From NCBI GenBank assembly GCA_036961445.1, contig JBALVO010000087.1, positions 1 to 15,503 on the forward strand: a stretch of 15,503 bases of DNA. Reading direction: 5' to 3'. Positions 1 through 8,285 of this stretch are shown piece after piece; the first letter of the stretch is position 1; each line of letters starts with the position of its first letter. Below the pieces are notes generated by a model. It made no database searches. It worked only from the letters and a program-made list of their open reading frames with translations, and was not told where the DNA came from. The DNA is from JBALVO01 sp036961445 (GTDB lineage: Bacteria > Pseudomonadota > Gammaproteobacteria > Pseudomonadales > Halieaceae). Both the position numbers and the translations under genes were made by a program.

Positions 1-186
1 CTTGATCAATATGCGAATTACTAAAAATAAGGAAGAGTAGATATGAATTGCAAAGCAAGCCTGTTGGCCATGACCACTTGCTTCTTCGGAGTAATAGCTA
101 TTGGTCAAGCAGCGTTCGCTGCTGAAGATCTCGGTGCGGCGGCGACTAACCCGGTCTCAAACCTTATTCAATTTCGCTTGCAGGAC
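1..186 (+). repeat. Long direct repeat, left copy
   Basis: These bases match 14338-14520 in the same orientation. By my count there are nine substitutions and one 3-bp gap. The match covers the 42-bp leader with its ribosome binding site and about the first 48 codons of the barrel gene. The window starts inside the repeat, so its true left edge is unseen. The two copies bracket the whole catabolic cluster. Confidence 0.93.
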
Positions 187-870
187 CAGTTTACGGCGAG
201 CAGTCATAACGTCAACGGAAACTCTAATGCGGCCATTGTTCAGGTGGTAGCGCCCATTCCCGCTCTTGCGAGCAAGTTCGATAGCTTGAAAGGCATCGTA
301 ACTCGCGTCACAACAGCAGCTTACGTTACCACACCTGATTTTGATGTCCGCGGTCGCGAGAATGGACTGGGTGATACTAGCGTACTGGTTTTTGCGGTAC
401 CCGAAGCTGCCCCCGAGAAAACGGTGTGGGGCATAGGTCCCGCCATTACGATTCCCACTGCCAGCAATGATTATACGGGCGCTGGTCAGTGGTCACTGGG
501 TCCGGCAGCGGTAGTTATGGTCTCGCCTAAGAAGGGGTTGCAGGTGGGTATGCTGGCGTTTCAGCAGTGGGATGTCGCGGATACCCGTTCTGATGCAGCG
601 GATGTCAGTCAGCTTTCTCTTCAGCCTATCCTGACCAAACATTTTGACAAAGGTTGGTACGTAGCACTGCCGGACTCACCACAGGTTTACGACTTTGAAA
701 CTAGCGAATGGACACTGAACCTTGGCGGCGTGTTGGGTAGGGTTTTTCCCGTAGCCGGGCGCCCGATGCAGATTTACGGTGGGGTCTATTACAATCCGAA
801 TAATGACAGTGGCGCCATTGCACCTGAGTGGACAGTAAAAATGCAGTTGGGTTGGCTGTTTCCACAGTAA
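43..870 (+). CDS. Outer-membrane beta-barrel protein, MetA-pathway-like
   Basis: A 275-residue protein predicted to sit in the outer membrane, perhaps as a channel for the cluster's substrate. Residues 1-27 form a Sec signal peptide ending in AFA-A. The rest alternates short hydrophobic strands with turns and ends in LGWLFPQ, as in barrel proteins. It is clearly related to the protein at 14565-15455: shared features include the ATNPxxxLIQ start, GIGPAxxxPTA, QWSxGPA, GGWYV-like and PEWTxK segments. I place the family, from memory, near the 'putative MetA-pathway of phenol degradation' group; substrate is unknown. AAGGA lies about 10 bases before the ATG and supports this start. The OprB-like porin follows 113 bp downstream on the same strand and may be co-transcribed. 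A broken second copy lies at 14380. Confidence 0.8.
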   Translation: MNCKASLLAMTTCFFGVIAIGQAAFAAEDLGAAATNPVSNLIQFRLQDQFTASSHNVNGNSNAAIVQVVAPIPALASKFDSLKGIVTRVTTAAYVTTPDFDVRGRENGLGDTSVLVFAVPEAAPEKTVWGIGPAITIPTASNDYTGAGQWSLGPAAVVMVSPKKGLQVGMLAFQQWDVADTRSDAADVSQLSLQPILTKHFDKGWYVALPDSPQVYDFETSEWTLNLGGVLGRVFPVAGRPMQIYGGVYYNPNNDSGAIAPEWTVKMQLGWLFPQ

Positions 871-983
871 GCCTATTAGTTAAGGTGCCCTCTGAGGAAT
901 CAAGAGATCAAATTACCAAGAGCCTGTTCGAGAACCCAGACAACGATTATGTTGAAAACGGCTCAATGGGAATTCAAACAAAT

Positions 984-2348
984 ATGAATTGCTTTTTATC
1001 TATTCCAAAAAGACAACGAAAACATACACCCTGTAAAGCTATCTGCAGTTTGTTGATTGGCCTTTCATGTGCCTGCCCGACATTCGCGGCTGAAGAAGAA
1101 AAAGGAATTCTTTCTATTCCACAGTATGAGGGCGACATCTCGAACCGTAACCACCTCACGGGTGACTGGGGTGGCACGCGCACCGACTGGGCCGAAAAGG
1201 GGGTCCAGTTCGATATCGACTTGGTGCAATGGGCTGAGCAGGTCACAGATGGTGGCGCGTCAGACAGTACTGAAACCGGTGGGAATGCTACCTACAATCT
1301 CACATTCGATTTGGATCAAGCCGGTATCTTGGACAGGGCGGTCATCCAGGTGCGTGCAGAATCCCGTTGGGGCAGCAGCGTCAACCTGAATACCGGCTTG
1401 ATCGTACCCAGCAACGTGGCCGCGATAACGCCGACCAACTACAAAAAGTTTGACGATGGCTACGACATCGCCGTGACGCAGTTGACCTACTTGCAATTTA
1501 TCACCGACCATCTCGGTATAATCGTAGGCAAGCTCGATCTTTTCGCGGACGGCGACGCGAACGAGTTTGCAACTGGCCGCGGTCGTACCCAATTTAATAA
1601 CTGGAGCTTGAACTATGCCACTGGCAGTCTATTGATTCCTGCCTCCACTATTGGTGCTGGCGTCATCTACGAGCCGAATCAGAATATGACCTTCTCGACC
1701 ATGGTGTTCAGCGGCGCCGAGTGTGTGCGCAGCGATTGTTTCGATGATCTGGATGACGGGGGTGTCGTCTCGGCTACCACCGCCAGTTTTCAGTATCAGC
1801 TTAGTGACTTGCCGGGCGGGTTTACCGGGTCCTATGTCCATTGGTTTGACAGTGATTTCACAGATCTGAACAGTATCACTGCTACGCCTGGTGAAAGTCT
1901 TGTGGCTAGCACAGAGAATGAATCCTGGCTGGTCAGTGGTTCATTCTGGCAGTATGTTTCCGCGGAGGGTTCTCACGAAGGCCCCGTCAACCTGCACGAC
2001 CGCATGCCAGACCTGCAGGGTTGGGGGGTTTTTGGCCGATTCGCCTTTGCCGATGAAGATACGAACCCGTGGAAAACCTCGATTGCGGTGGGACTTGGCG
2101 GTCGGGGTGTCATCCCCGGTCGACCTGACGATCTGTTCGGGGTCGGTTATTTCTACAATGAGCTGTCAACGGACCGATTCCTCGACGAAGTTGGCTTCGA
2201 AGACAAAGGCGTAGGGTACGAGGTCTTCTACAACCTGGCCATTACCAAAGCAGTCCGCTTTTCCACCAACGTGGAATACCTTAAATGGATAATCCCCGGC
2301 CATAGCGATGCCGTCGTGGCTACCGGGAGGCTCCAGATAATCTTCTGA
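984..2348 (+). CDS. OprB-family carbohydrate-type porin
   Basis: A 454-residue outer-membrane porin, by family a passive channel for sugars or related small molecules. The start at 984 is preferred because it gives a proper signal peptide: a basic stretch (KRQRKH), a hydrophobic core and a cleavage region around TFA-AE. The frame is open back to 828, but that would put about 50 non-signal residues in front and overlap the previous gene. The mature N-terminus has the family hallmark LTGDWGGTRTDWAEKG. The C-terminus ends in Phe (RLQIIF), the usual barrel-assembly signal. The length fits the family. It sits 113 bp after another outer-membrane gene on the same strand, so the two probably act together in uptake. 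OprB members are often glucose porins, but specificity cannot be read here. Confidence 0.85.
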   Translation: MNCFLSIPKRQRKHTPCKAICSLLIGLSCACPTFAAEEEKGILSIPQYEGDISNRNHLTGDWGGTRTDWAEKGVQFDIDLVQWAEQVTDGGASDSTETGGNATYNLTFDLDQAGILDRAVIQVRAESRWGSSVNLNTGLIVPSNVAAITPTNYKKFDDGYDIAVTQLTYLQFITDHLGIIVGKLDLFADGDANEFATGRGRTQFNNWSLNYATGSLLIPASTIGAGVIYEPNQNMTFSTMVFSGAECVRSDCFDDLDDGGVVSATTASFQYQLSDLPGGFTGSYVHWFDSDFTDLNSITATPGESLVASTENESWLVSGSFWQYVSAEGSHEGPVNLHDRMPDLQGWGVFGRFAFADEDTNPWKTSIAVGLGGRGVIPGRPDDLFGVGYFYNELSTDRFLDEVGFEDKGVGYEVFYNLAITKAVRFSTNVEYLKWIIPGHSDAVVATGRLQIIF

Positions 2349-2719
2349 GGGCGCGGTATCCAAAAGCTGGCGCCCACGGGGGGCGGGAGGGGGTATTGAC
2401 ACAGCAACAGGGCGTCAGCCCATGTGGACTGGCACGACAGAATAGTGGTGCCAGAGACGGAATAGAACCGCCGACGCCCCGCCGCACTGTGCGCACTTCT
2501 CTGGAGTCGAAGTCATTCAGGTTGCCGACCTGAGATTCAAGTTTATCGTTCGAGTTGAATGAAGTGCGATCAAGTAAAGCAGCTGCGACAAAGTTGGCTG
2601 TAAAATCCTTACTCCGGTAGGAATGCCATGGGCCTTTCTTTACTCGTATTATTCTGAAGCGTGAAGGATCGACGGCCCTAAGCTTTGGGGTGTTCTCGGC
2701 AATCAGTTCATCCGATAAC
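2349..2719. other. Gene-poor decayed stretch
   Basis: I see no convincing gene in these 371 bases. They hold a weak GGGCGC/GCGCCC dyad just after the porin stop (2349-2354 with 2370-2375), without a T-run. They also hold a TGGCAC/GTGCCA dyad (2430-2435 with 2448-2453) and a tRNA 3'-end-like fragment on the minus strand. A minus-strand frame stays open from 2784 to 2320. Part of it (about 2500-2700) reads like former coding sequence, but I recognise no family and no ribosome binding site. Confidence 0.6.
2446..2480 (-). other. tRNA 3'-end-like fragment, possible attachment-site remnant
   Basis: Read on the minus strand this ends in TCTGGCACCA and is preceded by a T-arm: stem GGCGG, loop TTCTATT, stem CCGTC, with all five pairs possible (one G-T). 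The preceding GTC fits a variable loop. From memory it resembles the 3' end of gammaproteobacterial tRNA-Phe, with two faults: loop position 57 is T instead of a purine, and the acceptor strand is one base short. No anticodon or D arm lies upstream, so this is a fragment and not a working tRNA. Such 3' fragments are often left by elements that integrate in tRNA genes; that origin is inference. Confidence 0.5.
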
Positions 2720-3091
2720 TCACCGCTCTCCATTCCGAACAACCAGAAAAAGCGCATCAGGATCAGCCCGCATAGTAAGGTCACCCTATGGGTCCTCGTC
2801 TATCACGATGACATCGGCTGGTTCGCCAACGACCAGTCGCCCGACTATGAAGCGTCCTTCACCATCAACGTCAATAGCTTCTCCCGGTTGGTCAATCAAG
2901 TCGATGCTGACTTGCTGGATGACCTCGTCACGAATCAATACGTTGACTGTTGCACCATCTGGCGTTTCTGCATCCCAAGGCCTAACATTCTCGATAAGAA
3001 TTGGTGCCCGATCAGTCACCTTGGGTTTAGCGGTTGGTTCAGCGCCGTCCGCCGTTGCCAGCATAACAAGGACGAGTGCATAAAACTTCAG
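2720..3091 (-). pseudogene. Collapsed amidohydrolase (N- and C-terminal remnants fused)
   Basis: The minus frame reads a degraded signal peptide (KFYALVLVMLATADGA), then an amidohydrolase N-terminal beta-sandwich (ILIENVRPWDAET, then DVDGEGRFI). It jumps directly to the family's C-terminal segment (GRLVVGEPADVIVIDEDP). A TAG stop follows at 2783-2785. In the same frame after it comes GDLTMRADPDALFLVV, then RNGER and a stop at 2720, which is how such enzymes normally end. The whole metal-binding barrel, about 300 residues with the HxH motif, is missing. The natural start appears to be CTG at 3091, with no ribosome binding site; the first ATG in frame is at 3064. The gene is therefore dead by internal deletion, stop codon and start decay. 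It lies 74 bp beyond the exporter end of the operon and may once have been its last gene. Confidence 0.75.
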
Positions 3092-3165
3092 CTGAGAAAT
3101 TACTAATAAATCCCAGATACTTCAGAGACTTCTTCAGCTTTCACTGTAGGCTGTAAGTCCGGCAG

Positions 3166-4755
3166 CTACATGCCAGCGGACATAACAACGAACAACACCT
3201 GGGCAACGATGACCTTCAACAACAAACCGACACCGGGAACGATCATCCCAAAGACGATGCCAGGTCTGCCTGTGGGCGCCAGTTGATTGGCATAGGCCAG
3301 GATGGCGGGGTGGCCCATGGCGCCCGAGACAATGCCCAGTACGTCGTCGAAATTCATCCGCAGCAGGTAATAGCCCACTCCCAGAATAACCACCACGACG
3401 GTCACCAGCACACAAAGCCCGGCAAGGATGAACGGGACGCCCTCCCCGATGTTTGCCACAAACGGCCCGCCGGATGCCATGCCAACGCCGGCCAGAAAAA
3501 GTGAGAGGCCGAAGCCCTGGAACACATTGTTGGCAACAATGGGCAGTGTCCAATTGAAAGGTCCCAGCCGGCCGTAATACCCTAGCACCAGGCCGACAAT
3601 CAGTGGGCCGCCCGCCATTCCGAGCGAGATCGAACCCACTCCGGGGATAGGGATCGGAATCAAACCGACGAGCGCAGCCAGCACAAAACCGAGCCCCAGG
3701 GAAATGAAGCTGAACTCAGACTGCGCCGCAATCGAATCGCCAAAGTGCTTGCTGATGGTTTCCCGTTCCGACGCTTCCACCAGCACAATCACCTGATCAC
3801 CGAATTCAATGACGAGATCAGGATTGGGAAGCACGTCTGCATCGCCGCGCCTTACCTGGATTACATTGGCGGAGATTCCCTCGGGCATTTCAAGTTCGCC
3901 GAGCTTGCTGCCAACGAATTGCGTTTTTGAAACGAAGCAGCGTACATAATCGAGGTGCCGTCGATCGTCTCGAACCTCCTCACTCGTATCACCAAGCTCC
4001 AGCTTGGCGATAGCCTCAGGGAATCCAGCGAAAGAAATAAGATCCTCCGGCTCGATAAGAACCGTGGGGTCCGGGAATATGTTCATACCGGATCGACGCA
4101 GTGCGTGTAGTTGTGTGCCCTCCGGTTGACGCTGCAGCAGTTCCGCGATGGTGAGTCCAGAGAACTCTCTCTCACTCGCCCTGACTTCAGCGATAATGAG
4201 CCGGGCAGGCGCAGGAATATCAATCTTCGGCTTCACCAGGAGGTTGAAGAAGTAGAATATAAGGATAGGTATGATGATGCTGAAGGGCATCAGAATCGCG
4301 TAGCTGACCGATGGGTTGGCGTTACCTGAAGCCTCCATTGCTGCCTGCATCGCGGGCGTACTGGAGGTCGCTCCGGCAAACATGCCGGCAGCGAAGTCGG
4401 GTGCAATGCCTGCAAACCTGGCTGCCACCACGGCGACAATGGCTCCCGCCAGAATCCCAACGGCGGCAAGAATGTTGGCCTTGATGCCGAAGGGGCTCGC
4501 CAGCCCTTTGAAGAAGTTTTTGCCGAACTGGAGCCCAAGTGCGTACACGAACATACACAGGCCGACGCCGACAAGCAGCCCGGGCGGAGCGGCCTTTGGA
4601 GCGATAGCGCCAACCGCAAGACCCACAAAAAGTACGGCGCCGGAGCCCAGTGAAAGACCAGCAACACTGATTTTACCAAACGCATAGCCGAGGCTGATGA
4701 CCAGGAACAGCGCTATAAAAGGTTGGGATTCTAGAAAGCTACCTATAGTGTCCAT
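3166..4755 (-). CDS. AspT/YbjL-family (aspartate:alanine exchanger type) transporter
   Basis: A 529-residue inner-membrane carrier. Two membrane domains (about residues 8-180 and 345-525) flank two soluble TrkA-C/RCK-C-like modules (about 190-255 and 265-335, each with a PxPxxVIEPEDLI- or PNPDLVIEFGD-type core). This is the architecture of the aspartate:alanine exchanger family. The first repeat carries the family GATSSTPAMQAA motif; the second has GAMGHPAILAYA, where Thr-Thr/Ser is replaced. Known members swap an amino acid or dicarboxylate for its decarboxylated product. The ATG at 4755 has AGGGG about 9 bases before it. It lies 118 bp downstream of the small aconitase X subunit and ends the intact operon. 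It probably imports the pathway's carboxylate, possibly in exchange for a product. Substrate unknown. Confidence 0.9.
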   Translation of the reverse strand: MDTIGSFLESQPFIALFLVISLGYAFGKISVAGLSLGSGAVLFVGLAVGAIAPKAAPPGLLVGVGLCMFVYALGLQFGKNFFKGLASPFGIKANILAAVGILAGAIVAVVAARFAGIAPDFAAGMFAGATSSTPAMQAAMEASGNANPSVSYAILMPFSIIIPILIFYFFNLLVKPKIDIPAPARLIIAEVRASEREFSGLTIAELLQRQPEGTQLHALRRSGMNIFPDPTVLIEPEDLISFAGFPEAIAKLELGDTSEEVRDDRRHLDYVRCFVSKTQFVGSKLGELEMPEGISANVIQVRRGDADVLPNPDLVIEFGDQVIVLVEASERETISKHFGDSIAAQSEFSFISLGLGFVLAALVGLIPIPIPGVGSISLGMAGGPLIVGLVLGYYGRLGPFNWTLPIVANNVFQGFGLSLFLAGVGMASGGPFVANIGEGVPFILAGLCVLVTVVVVILGVGYYLLRMNFDDVLGIVSGAMGHPAILAYANQLAPTGRPGIVFGMIVPGVGLLLKVIVAQVLFVVMSAGM

Positions 4756-4800
4756 CGTGCATACCCCTATGGTTTATTCGTAACCTGATTCATCACCTCA

Positions 4801-4825
4801 CTCCCTGCCCACAAGAGCCAGGGAG
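4801..4825 (-). other. Intergenic hairpin between acnX small subunit and transporter
   Basis: CTCCCTG and CAGGGAG form a 7-bp stem with an 11-base loop in the 118-bp gap. No T-run follows on the minus strand, so it is not a standard terminator. It could serve mRNA processing or stability; that is a guess. Confidence 0.3.
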
Positions 4826-4873
4826 ATATGCCATCATTTTTTCCGGTTAGAGCTTGCTCCGCTCGGTCAATTC

Positions 4874-5323
4874 TCAGCCAACTTCGACTGTGCCGTCCTC
4901 GTGGATGCTGATCGGGTCGCCCGATTTAACTGCATCCAGAAACTCATCGCCGAGCAAGTCGATCGTGATGACGCGACGGTCGTTCCAGATGTCATCCATC
5001 AGGAGTCCGGCCAGCGAGACCGAGTCGGCGTGCTCCGCGTACAACATCGCCTTGGGCCCCTGGCCCAGGTAGCCCACGCCCATCAACGAAGCTCCGCCCA
5101 TCGTGGAGCCTACGGTCGTTGGAAAACAGAGGATCGCGCCGGCTAGCTCCTGCTTGTAGAAATCCTCATTGAACGAATCTGTGCAGGGCGCACCGTCTTT
5201 CTTGCCGCCGAACAGGTTCTCCATGTAGGAGCCGGACGTATTAAACGCCTTTTTGGAGGCGAGCGCCTTTCCCTCTATATTGCCGGGGAGTAGCGGGCGT
5301 CCTTTGAATGTTTTCTTGGTCAT
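4874..5323 (-). CDS. Aconitase X small subunit (swivel domain)
   Basis: A 149-residue protein matching the aconitase X swivel domain (formerly DUF126). It starts with the family's GRPLLPGNIEGKAL strand. In mid-protein it has AGAILCFPTTVGSTMGGASL, which corresponds to the family's substrate-binding P-x-GRGSSSGS loop, here altered to PTTVGSTMGG. It ends in the conserved GDxISIHEDGTVEV strand. In bacteria this chain pairs with the large subunit encoded immediately upstream (63-bp gap) to form a cytoplasmic dehydratase of hydroxy acids. A known member of the family is cis-3-hydroxy-L-proline dehydratase. The changed loop suggests a different substrate (inference). The ATG at 5323 follows an AGAAGA-type site about 5 bases upstream. 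Confidence 0.88.
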   Translation of the reverse strand: MTKKTFKGRPLLPGNIEGKALASKKAFNTSGSYMENLFGGKKDGAPCTDSFNEDFYKQELAGAILCFPTTVGSTMGGASLMGVGYLGQGPKAMLYAEHADSVSLAGLLMDDIWNDRRVITIDLLGDEFLDAVKSGDPISIHEDGTVEVG

Positions 5324-5386
5324 TGTCTTCTCCAGTGTATTTGTTGCGATTATCGCTACCGCGTGGCTGTTTGCGTAACTTCCACC

Positions 5387-6847
5387 CTAGTCCACCTCCC
5401 GAAGGGAGAGGTCCTGCGGAATTTCACCTGTGCACATAACTTCGAGGAGGGCGTCATCCGTGAGGTAACGCACGGCGGGATAGTAGTTACGTGTCTTGGG
5501 GGAATTCGTGACGGCGTAAACTCTCTCGGAAACGCCTTTCGCGCCTACATAAGCCAGCGAGCACATATTGCTAAATTTCATTCCGGCGCGCTTCATCGCA
5601 CCGACGAGGAGCGGCTCATCTTCAACGAGATGATCTCGCACGACAGTCGCGCAGAGCAACAAGGTCGGAATCGCGGCCGTTTTCAGGCCTCTCTTCTCCA
5701 CTGCCTCCGTCACCTTCTTCCCCCACGTGACGATCTCCTGGTAGGTGTTGTGCGGACATCCGATGATACAGAGCGTCGGCTTTTCGGGACGCCCCTCCAC
5801 TTCAACCGGGAAGGTGGCGAGAACCCGCGCCTGCTCGGCATCGTCGATTACGTAGGTCTGGTAGCCCTCTTGGAGCAGGTCCCGTCCCTTCTCCCTGGCA
5901 TCGGGAGTGACATTCTCTACGTGGTAGAGACCAACGGCGCCGGCTGCCGCGGTGGCGCTTCCCATTTTCTTCAGCAGGTGCATGTTGTCGTTGGTGACTT
6001 CTTCACCCAGATATTGGTCGAGGCCCGTGATATACGGGTTGGCGTCGACAACCTTGCGGCCGATGGCGGTGCCAATTACGCCCCAATCCGGCTCTTCGGA
6101 TGTCTTGATTTCCACTAGCCAGCTGGACGTGCGGCCCTCGTCCGTCATGAGTCCGAACAGCGGCGCCTTGCCGAGGATTGCGCAGAGCATTTCCATACCA
6201 GAGGCGTTGCGGTTGGAACGGACTCCGAGGGCGGAGTTGCCGTAGTTCACCGCGGACGATTCCGCCCAGGCCACGTAGGTGCCCGCGGGCGGCTTATTGC
6301 CGACCTCGTCCACGTAACAGGCACAGCTGCGGAAGTTCAGGTCCGGAGCACCAAGTTGTGCATGAACCCAATCGAGGTCCCGCTGCACTTTGTAACCCTC
6401 GTAAATGATCTTTATATCCGTCTCGTTGTTTTGGACGTTGTAAAGGTCGTAGCACGTCGGATTGACAGTGTAGGGTGCGTAGGCTTTCAACCCTTCGTCG
6501 GCGCATTCCTGCAGCATATTAATTATCGGCAACAAGTAGTCCTGCCCAGTGAACAGGGAGCTATGTGGCGCGCCGCCGAGATCGACGAGTTTTTCGGCTC
6601 CAAAGGCATTGCCATGAGCAACGACAATTTTCATAACTTTGGCTAGTGCCTTACCCTTCTTGCCATCCATGATGTCCTGCTCTTCCTTGGTGAGAGGCAT
6701 CTGGTAGAGCGCTTTCGGGTCAGCCTGCTGCGGCTTACTAGTTACGTCATTGAATCCCCGTTGCGGCGTCCCGTCCGCGTCATAACCAGTCATGTCGGAA
6801 TGCCCGAGTTTTCCCGCATAGTCTGGCATCTTTGTTGATGTTGTCAT
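5387..6847 (-). CDS. Aconitase X large subunit (catalytic)
   Basis: A 486-residue catalytic subunit of the aconitase X family (formerly DUF521), which removes water from a hydroxy carboxylic acid using an iron site or cluster. Family landmarks appear in order: PLTKEEQDIMDGKKGKAL near residue 45-60, FGAEKLVDLGGAP-S, SCACYV, AWAESSAVNYGNSALGVRSNR, LCIIGCPHNTYQEI, and near the end SNMCSLAY followed by VTNSPKTRNYYPAVRYL. An unusual N-terminal extension of about 45 residues precedes the usual start of the domain. I chose ATG 6847 because AAGGAG lies 9 bases upstream; the frame also offers an ATG at 6868 that precedes this site. It forms a pair with the small subunit 63 bp downstream. The position CTPY in most members, as I recall them, is CACY here. 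The substrate is unknown. Confidence 0.9.
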   Translation of the reverse strand: MTTSTKMPDYAGKLGHSDMTGYDADGTPQRGFNDVTSKPQQADPKALYQMPLTKEEQDIMDGKKGKALAKVMKIVVAHGNAFGAEKLVDLGGAPHSSLFTGQDYLLPIINMLQECADEGLKAYAPYTVNPTCYDLYNVQNNETDIKIIYEGYKVQRDLDWVHAQLGAPDLNFRSCACYVDEVGNKPPAGTYVAWAESSAVNYGNSALGVRSNRNASGMEMLCAILGKAPLFGLMTDEGRTSSWLVEIKTSEEPDWGVIGTAIGRKVVDANPYITGLDQYLGEEVTNDNMHLLKKMGSATAAAGAVGLYHVENVTPDAREKGRDLLQEGYQTYVIDDAEQARVLATFPVEVEGRPEKPTLCIIGCPHNTYQEIVTWGKKVTEAVEKRGLKTAAIPTLLLCATVVRDHLVEDEPLLVGAMKRAGMKFSNMCSLAYVGAKGVSERVYAVTNSPKTRNYYPAVRYLTDDALLEVMCTGEIPQDLSLREVD

Positions 6848-6899
6848 GATTCTTTTCTCCTTAAGCATATCGATGCATGGTTTTGGTTACTGATATCTA

Positions 6900-6937
6900 A
6901 ACTGAGACCGTCCACGGCAAACGCCGCGCATTCAGTT
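6900..6937 (-). other. Imperfect hairpin upstream of acnX large subunit
   Basis: Outer arms AACTGA/TCAGTT and inner arms CGGC/GCCG with a 4-base loop lie between the propeller gene and the aconitase X large subunit. No T-run follows. It may be an mRNA processing or stability element; support is weak. Confidence 0.2.
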
Positions 6938-6940
6938 ATT

Positions 6941-8218
6941 TCACTCCACAGGAAGGTCGATTCGGTGCAGCCCCGGCGTACTTTCGCTGAAATTCGACAG
7001 GTACAGGCCAGCCTTTCCGGGTGTGACCGCCGCTATGCCGGTCACACGCGTCTGGTAATGCGATGTGAACCACAGCGGCGTCGACGCATCCGGGCTCAGC
7101 AACAAGAGACTGTTGGTGGGCGCGAGGCTGATCAACTGGGGGTGCTTCATGATGAAAGGTTTGGCCTCGGGGTTAGCATGGAGCCAGGTCAGCTGCGGAC
7201 CACGTTCGGCAATAAAGGTAACCCAGATCCGGCCCTTCGAATCCCTACGCATTCCGTCTGCCAGTCCTGGCAAATCTTTCCACAGCACCTCGCTCTCGCC
7301 CGCCCTGGCGCCAGCCACGTGGACGCGGTGGAGTTCGAAGCGCACATTGTCGGTCAACAGGACTGACTCTTCCGGCCCTTTGCCGTCACCCTCCATCAAT
7401 ATGCCATCGGTGAACGCATAGCCGTTTCCGACCAGACCGACTGTCTGATCCTCTGCATCGTACATCCAGAGGTTGCCCGTGTTGCCGAGCATGATCACCG
7501 TACCGATGCTTCCAGGGCCACCCATGGTTGCGCCATCGGCCACGTAGGACTCGGTGAAGTAAACACGTTTGCCGTCCGCGCTGACGGCGGCATCATTGCA
7601 GATAGCCAATAGCCTGCTGTTTGATTCGTTGAGCGAATCCACGCGCACGCGCTTCTGTTTGGCGGTGGGATAGACCGTCGCTTTCGCGGGATTCGTCGAG
7701 TGAGGCACCCGCGTAACCAGCGCAGTCACTTCTTTGTTGGCAAGGTCCAGGGTATACAATCCAACCTTCTCGCTCTTCGGGTAGGTTTCCCCACCGCGTC
7801 GAGAATTCGTCGTGATGATCTTGGTCTTTTCTCCGGGGATGTGATGGAGGCCGGCAGCCATGACCGGGACATCGACGAAACGTTCCCCTTTTTCTGTCTT
7901 GAGATCTACTTTCCAGATCCAGCCGTCCCGGCCCGTGGTGTAGGCAATACCCTTATCCTCTTCCAGCAGGACATCGTCATACCCGCCTATCTCTGGCGCG
8001 ATGGTCTTAACGGTATCGTAGATGAAGTCATTATCTGTCTTGACATCGATGATGGATTGAGGGATTGGCCCGACGATAAACTTCGGTGTAATCTGCTGAT
8101 CGTCTTGCGCGTCCTTGGCAACGACTGAAGCCGAGGCACTCCCCAGGCCAATGGCGGTTATGGCCATCAATCCGGCAAGCCGCCCCATCGATAAGTTGAT
8201 TCGCATCTTTCCAAACAT
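6941..8218 (-). CDS. Exported SMP-30/strictosidine-synthase-like beta-propeller, probable lactonase
   Basis: A 425-residue protein of the six-bladed SMP-30/gluconolactonase/strictosidine-synthase group; relatives hydrolyse lactones or esters using a bound divalent metal. The N-terminus has a Sec signal peptide (MRINLSMGRLAGLM, then a hydrophobic run ending in SASA), so the enzyme should work in the periplasm. Repeated blade signatures include GRDGWIWKVD, NDAAVSADGKRVYFTES, NTGNLWMYD, LLTDNVRFELHRV and GLADGMRRDSKGRIWVTF, the last two very like the strictosidine-synthase family core. I chose ATG 8218, with GGAG 8 bases upstream; an in-frame ATG at 8254 is less likely. The gene lies 67 bp after the FAH-family gene. 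Export suggests that it prepares the substrate before uptake. Lactonase activity is inferred from the family and the neighbours. Confidence 0.8.
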   Translation of the reverse strand: MFGKMRINLSMGRLAGLMAITAIGLGSASASVVAKDAQDDQQITPKFIVGPIPQSIIDVKTDNDFIYDTVKTIAPEIGGYDDVLLEEDKGIAYTTGRDGWIWKVDLKTEKGERFVDVPVMAAGLHHIPGEKTKIITTNSRRGGETYPKSEKVGLYTLDLANKEVTALVTRVPHSTNPAKATVYPTAKQKRVRVDSLNESNSRLLAICNDAAVSADGKRVYFTESYVADGATMGGPGSIGTVIMLGNTGNLWMYDAEDQTVGLVGNGYAFTDGILMEGDGKGPEESVLLTDNVRFELHRVHVAGARAGESEVLWKDLPGLADGMRRDSKGRIWVTFIAERGPQLTWLHANPEAKPFIMKHPQLISLAPTNSLLLLSPDASTPLWFTSHYQTRVTGIAAVTPGKAGLYLSNFSESTPGLHRIDLPVE

Positions 8219-8285
8219 TTTGATTCTCCGTTTCTTTATGGCCATTAATTGCATAGCTGTCCACAGATCGCCGCAGACAGGCCAG

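Noticed and set aside
828..983. Longer N-terminus for the OprB-like porin
   Set aside because: It would bury the signal peptide behind 52 residues and overlap the preceding gene; ATG 984 gives a normal exported porin.
2349..2375. Inverted repeat after the porin stop as a terminator
   Set aside because: The stem is only 6 bp with a 15-base loop and no T-run follows.
2320..2784. A 154-codon minus-strand frame
   Set aside because: It overlaps the porin's end, the tRNA-like fragment and the amidohydrolase tail in another frame. The middle (PWHSYRSKDFTANF) looks like former coding sequence, but I know no family and see no ribosome binding site.
2690..3106. A 138-codon plus-strand frame (and another at 2685-3083)
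   Set aside because: They lie opposite the recognisable amidohydrolase remnant and show no family features of their own.
5363..6118. A 251-codon plus-strand frame opposite the aconitase X large subunit
   Set aside because: It is fully antisense to a gene with strong family motifs, matches no family I know, and is a by-product of GC-rich codon use.
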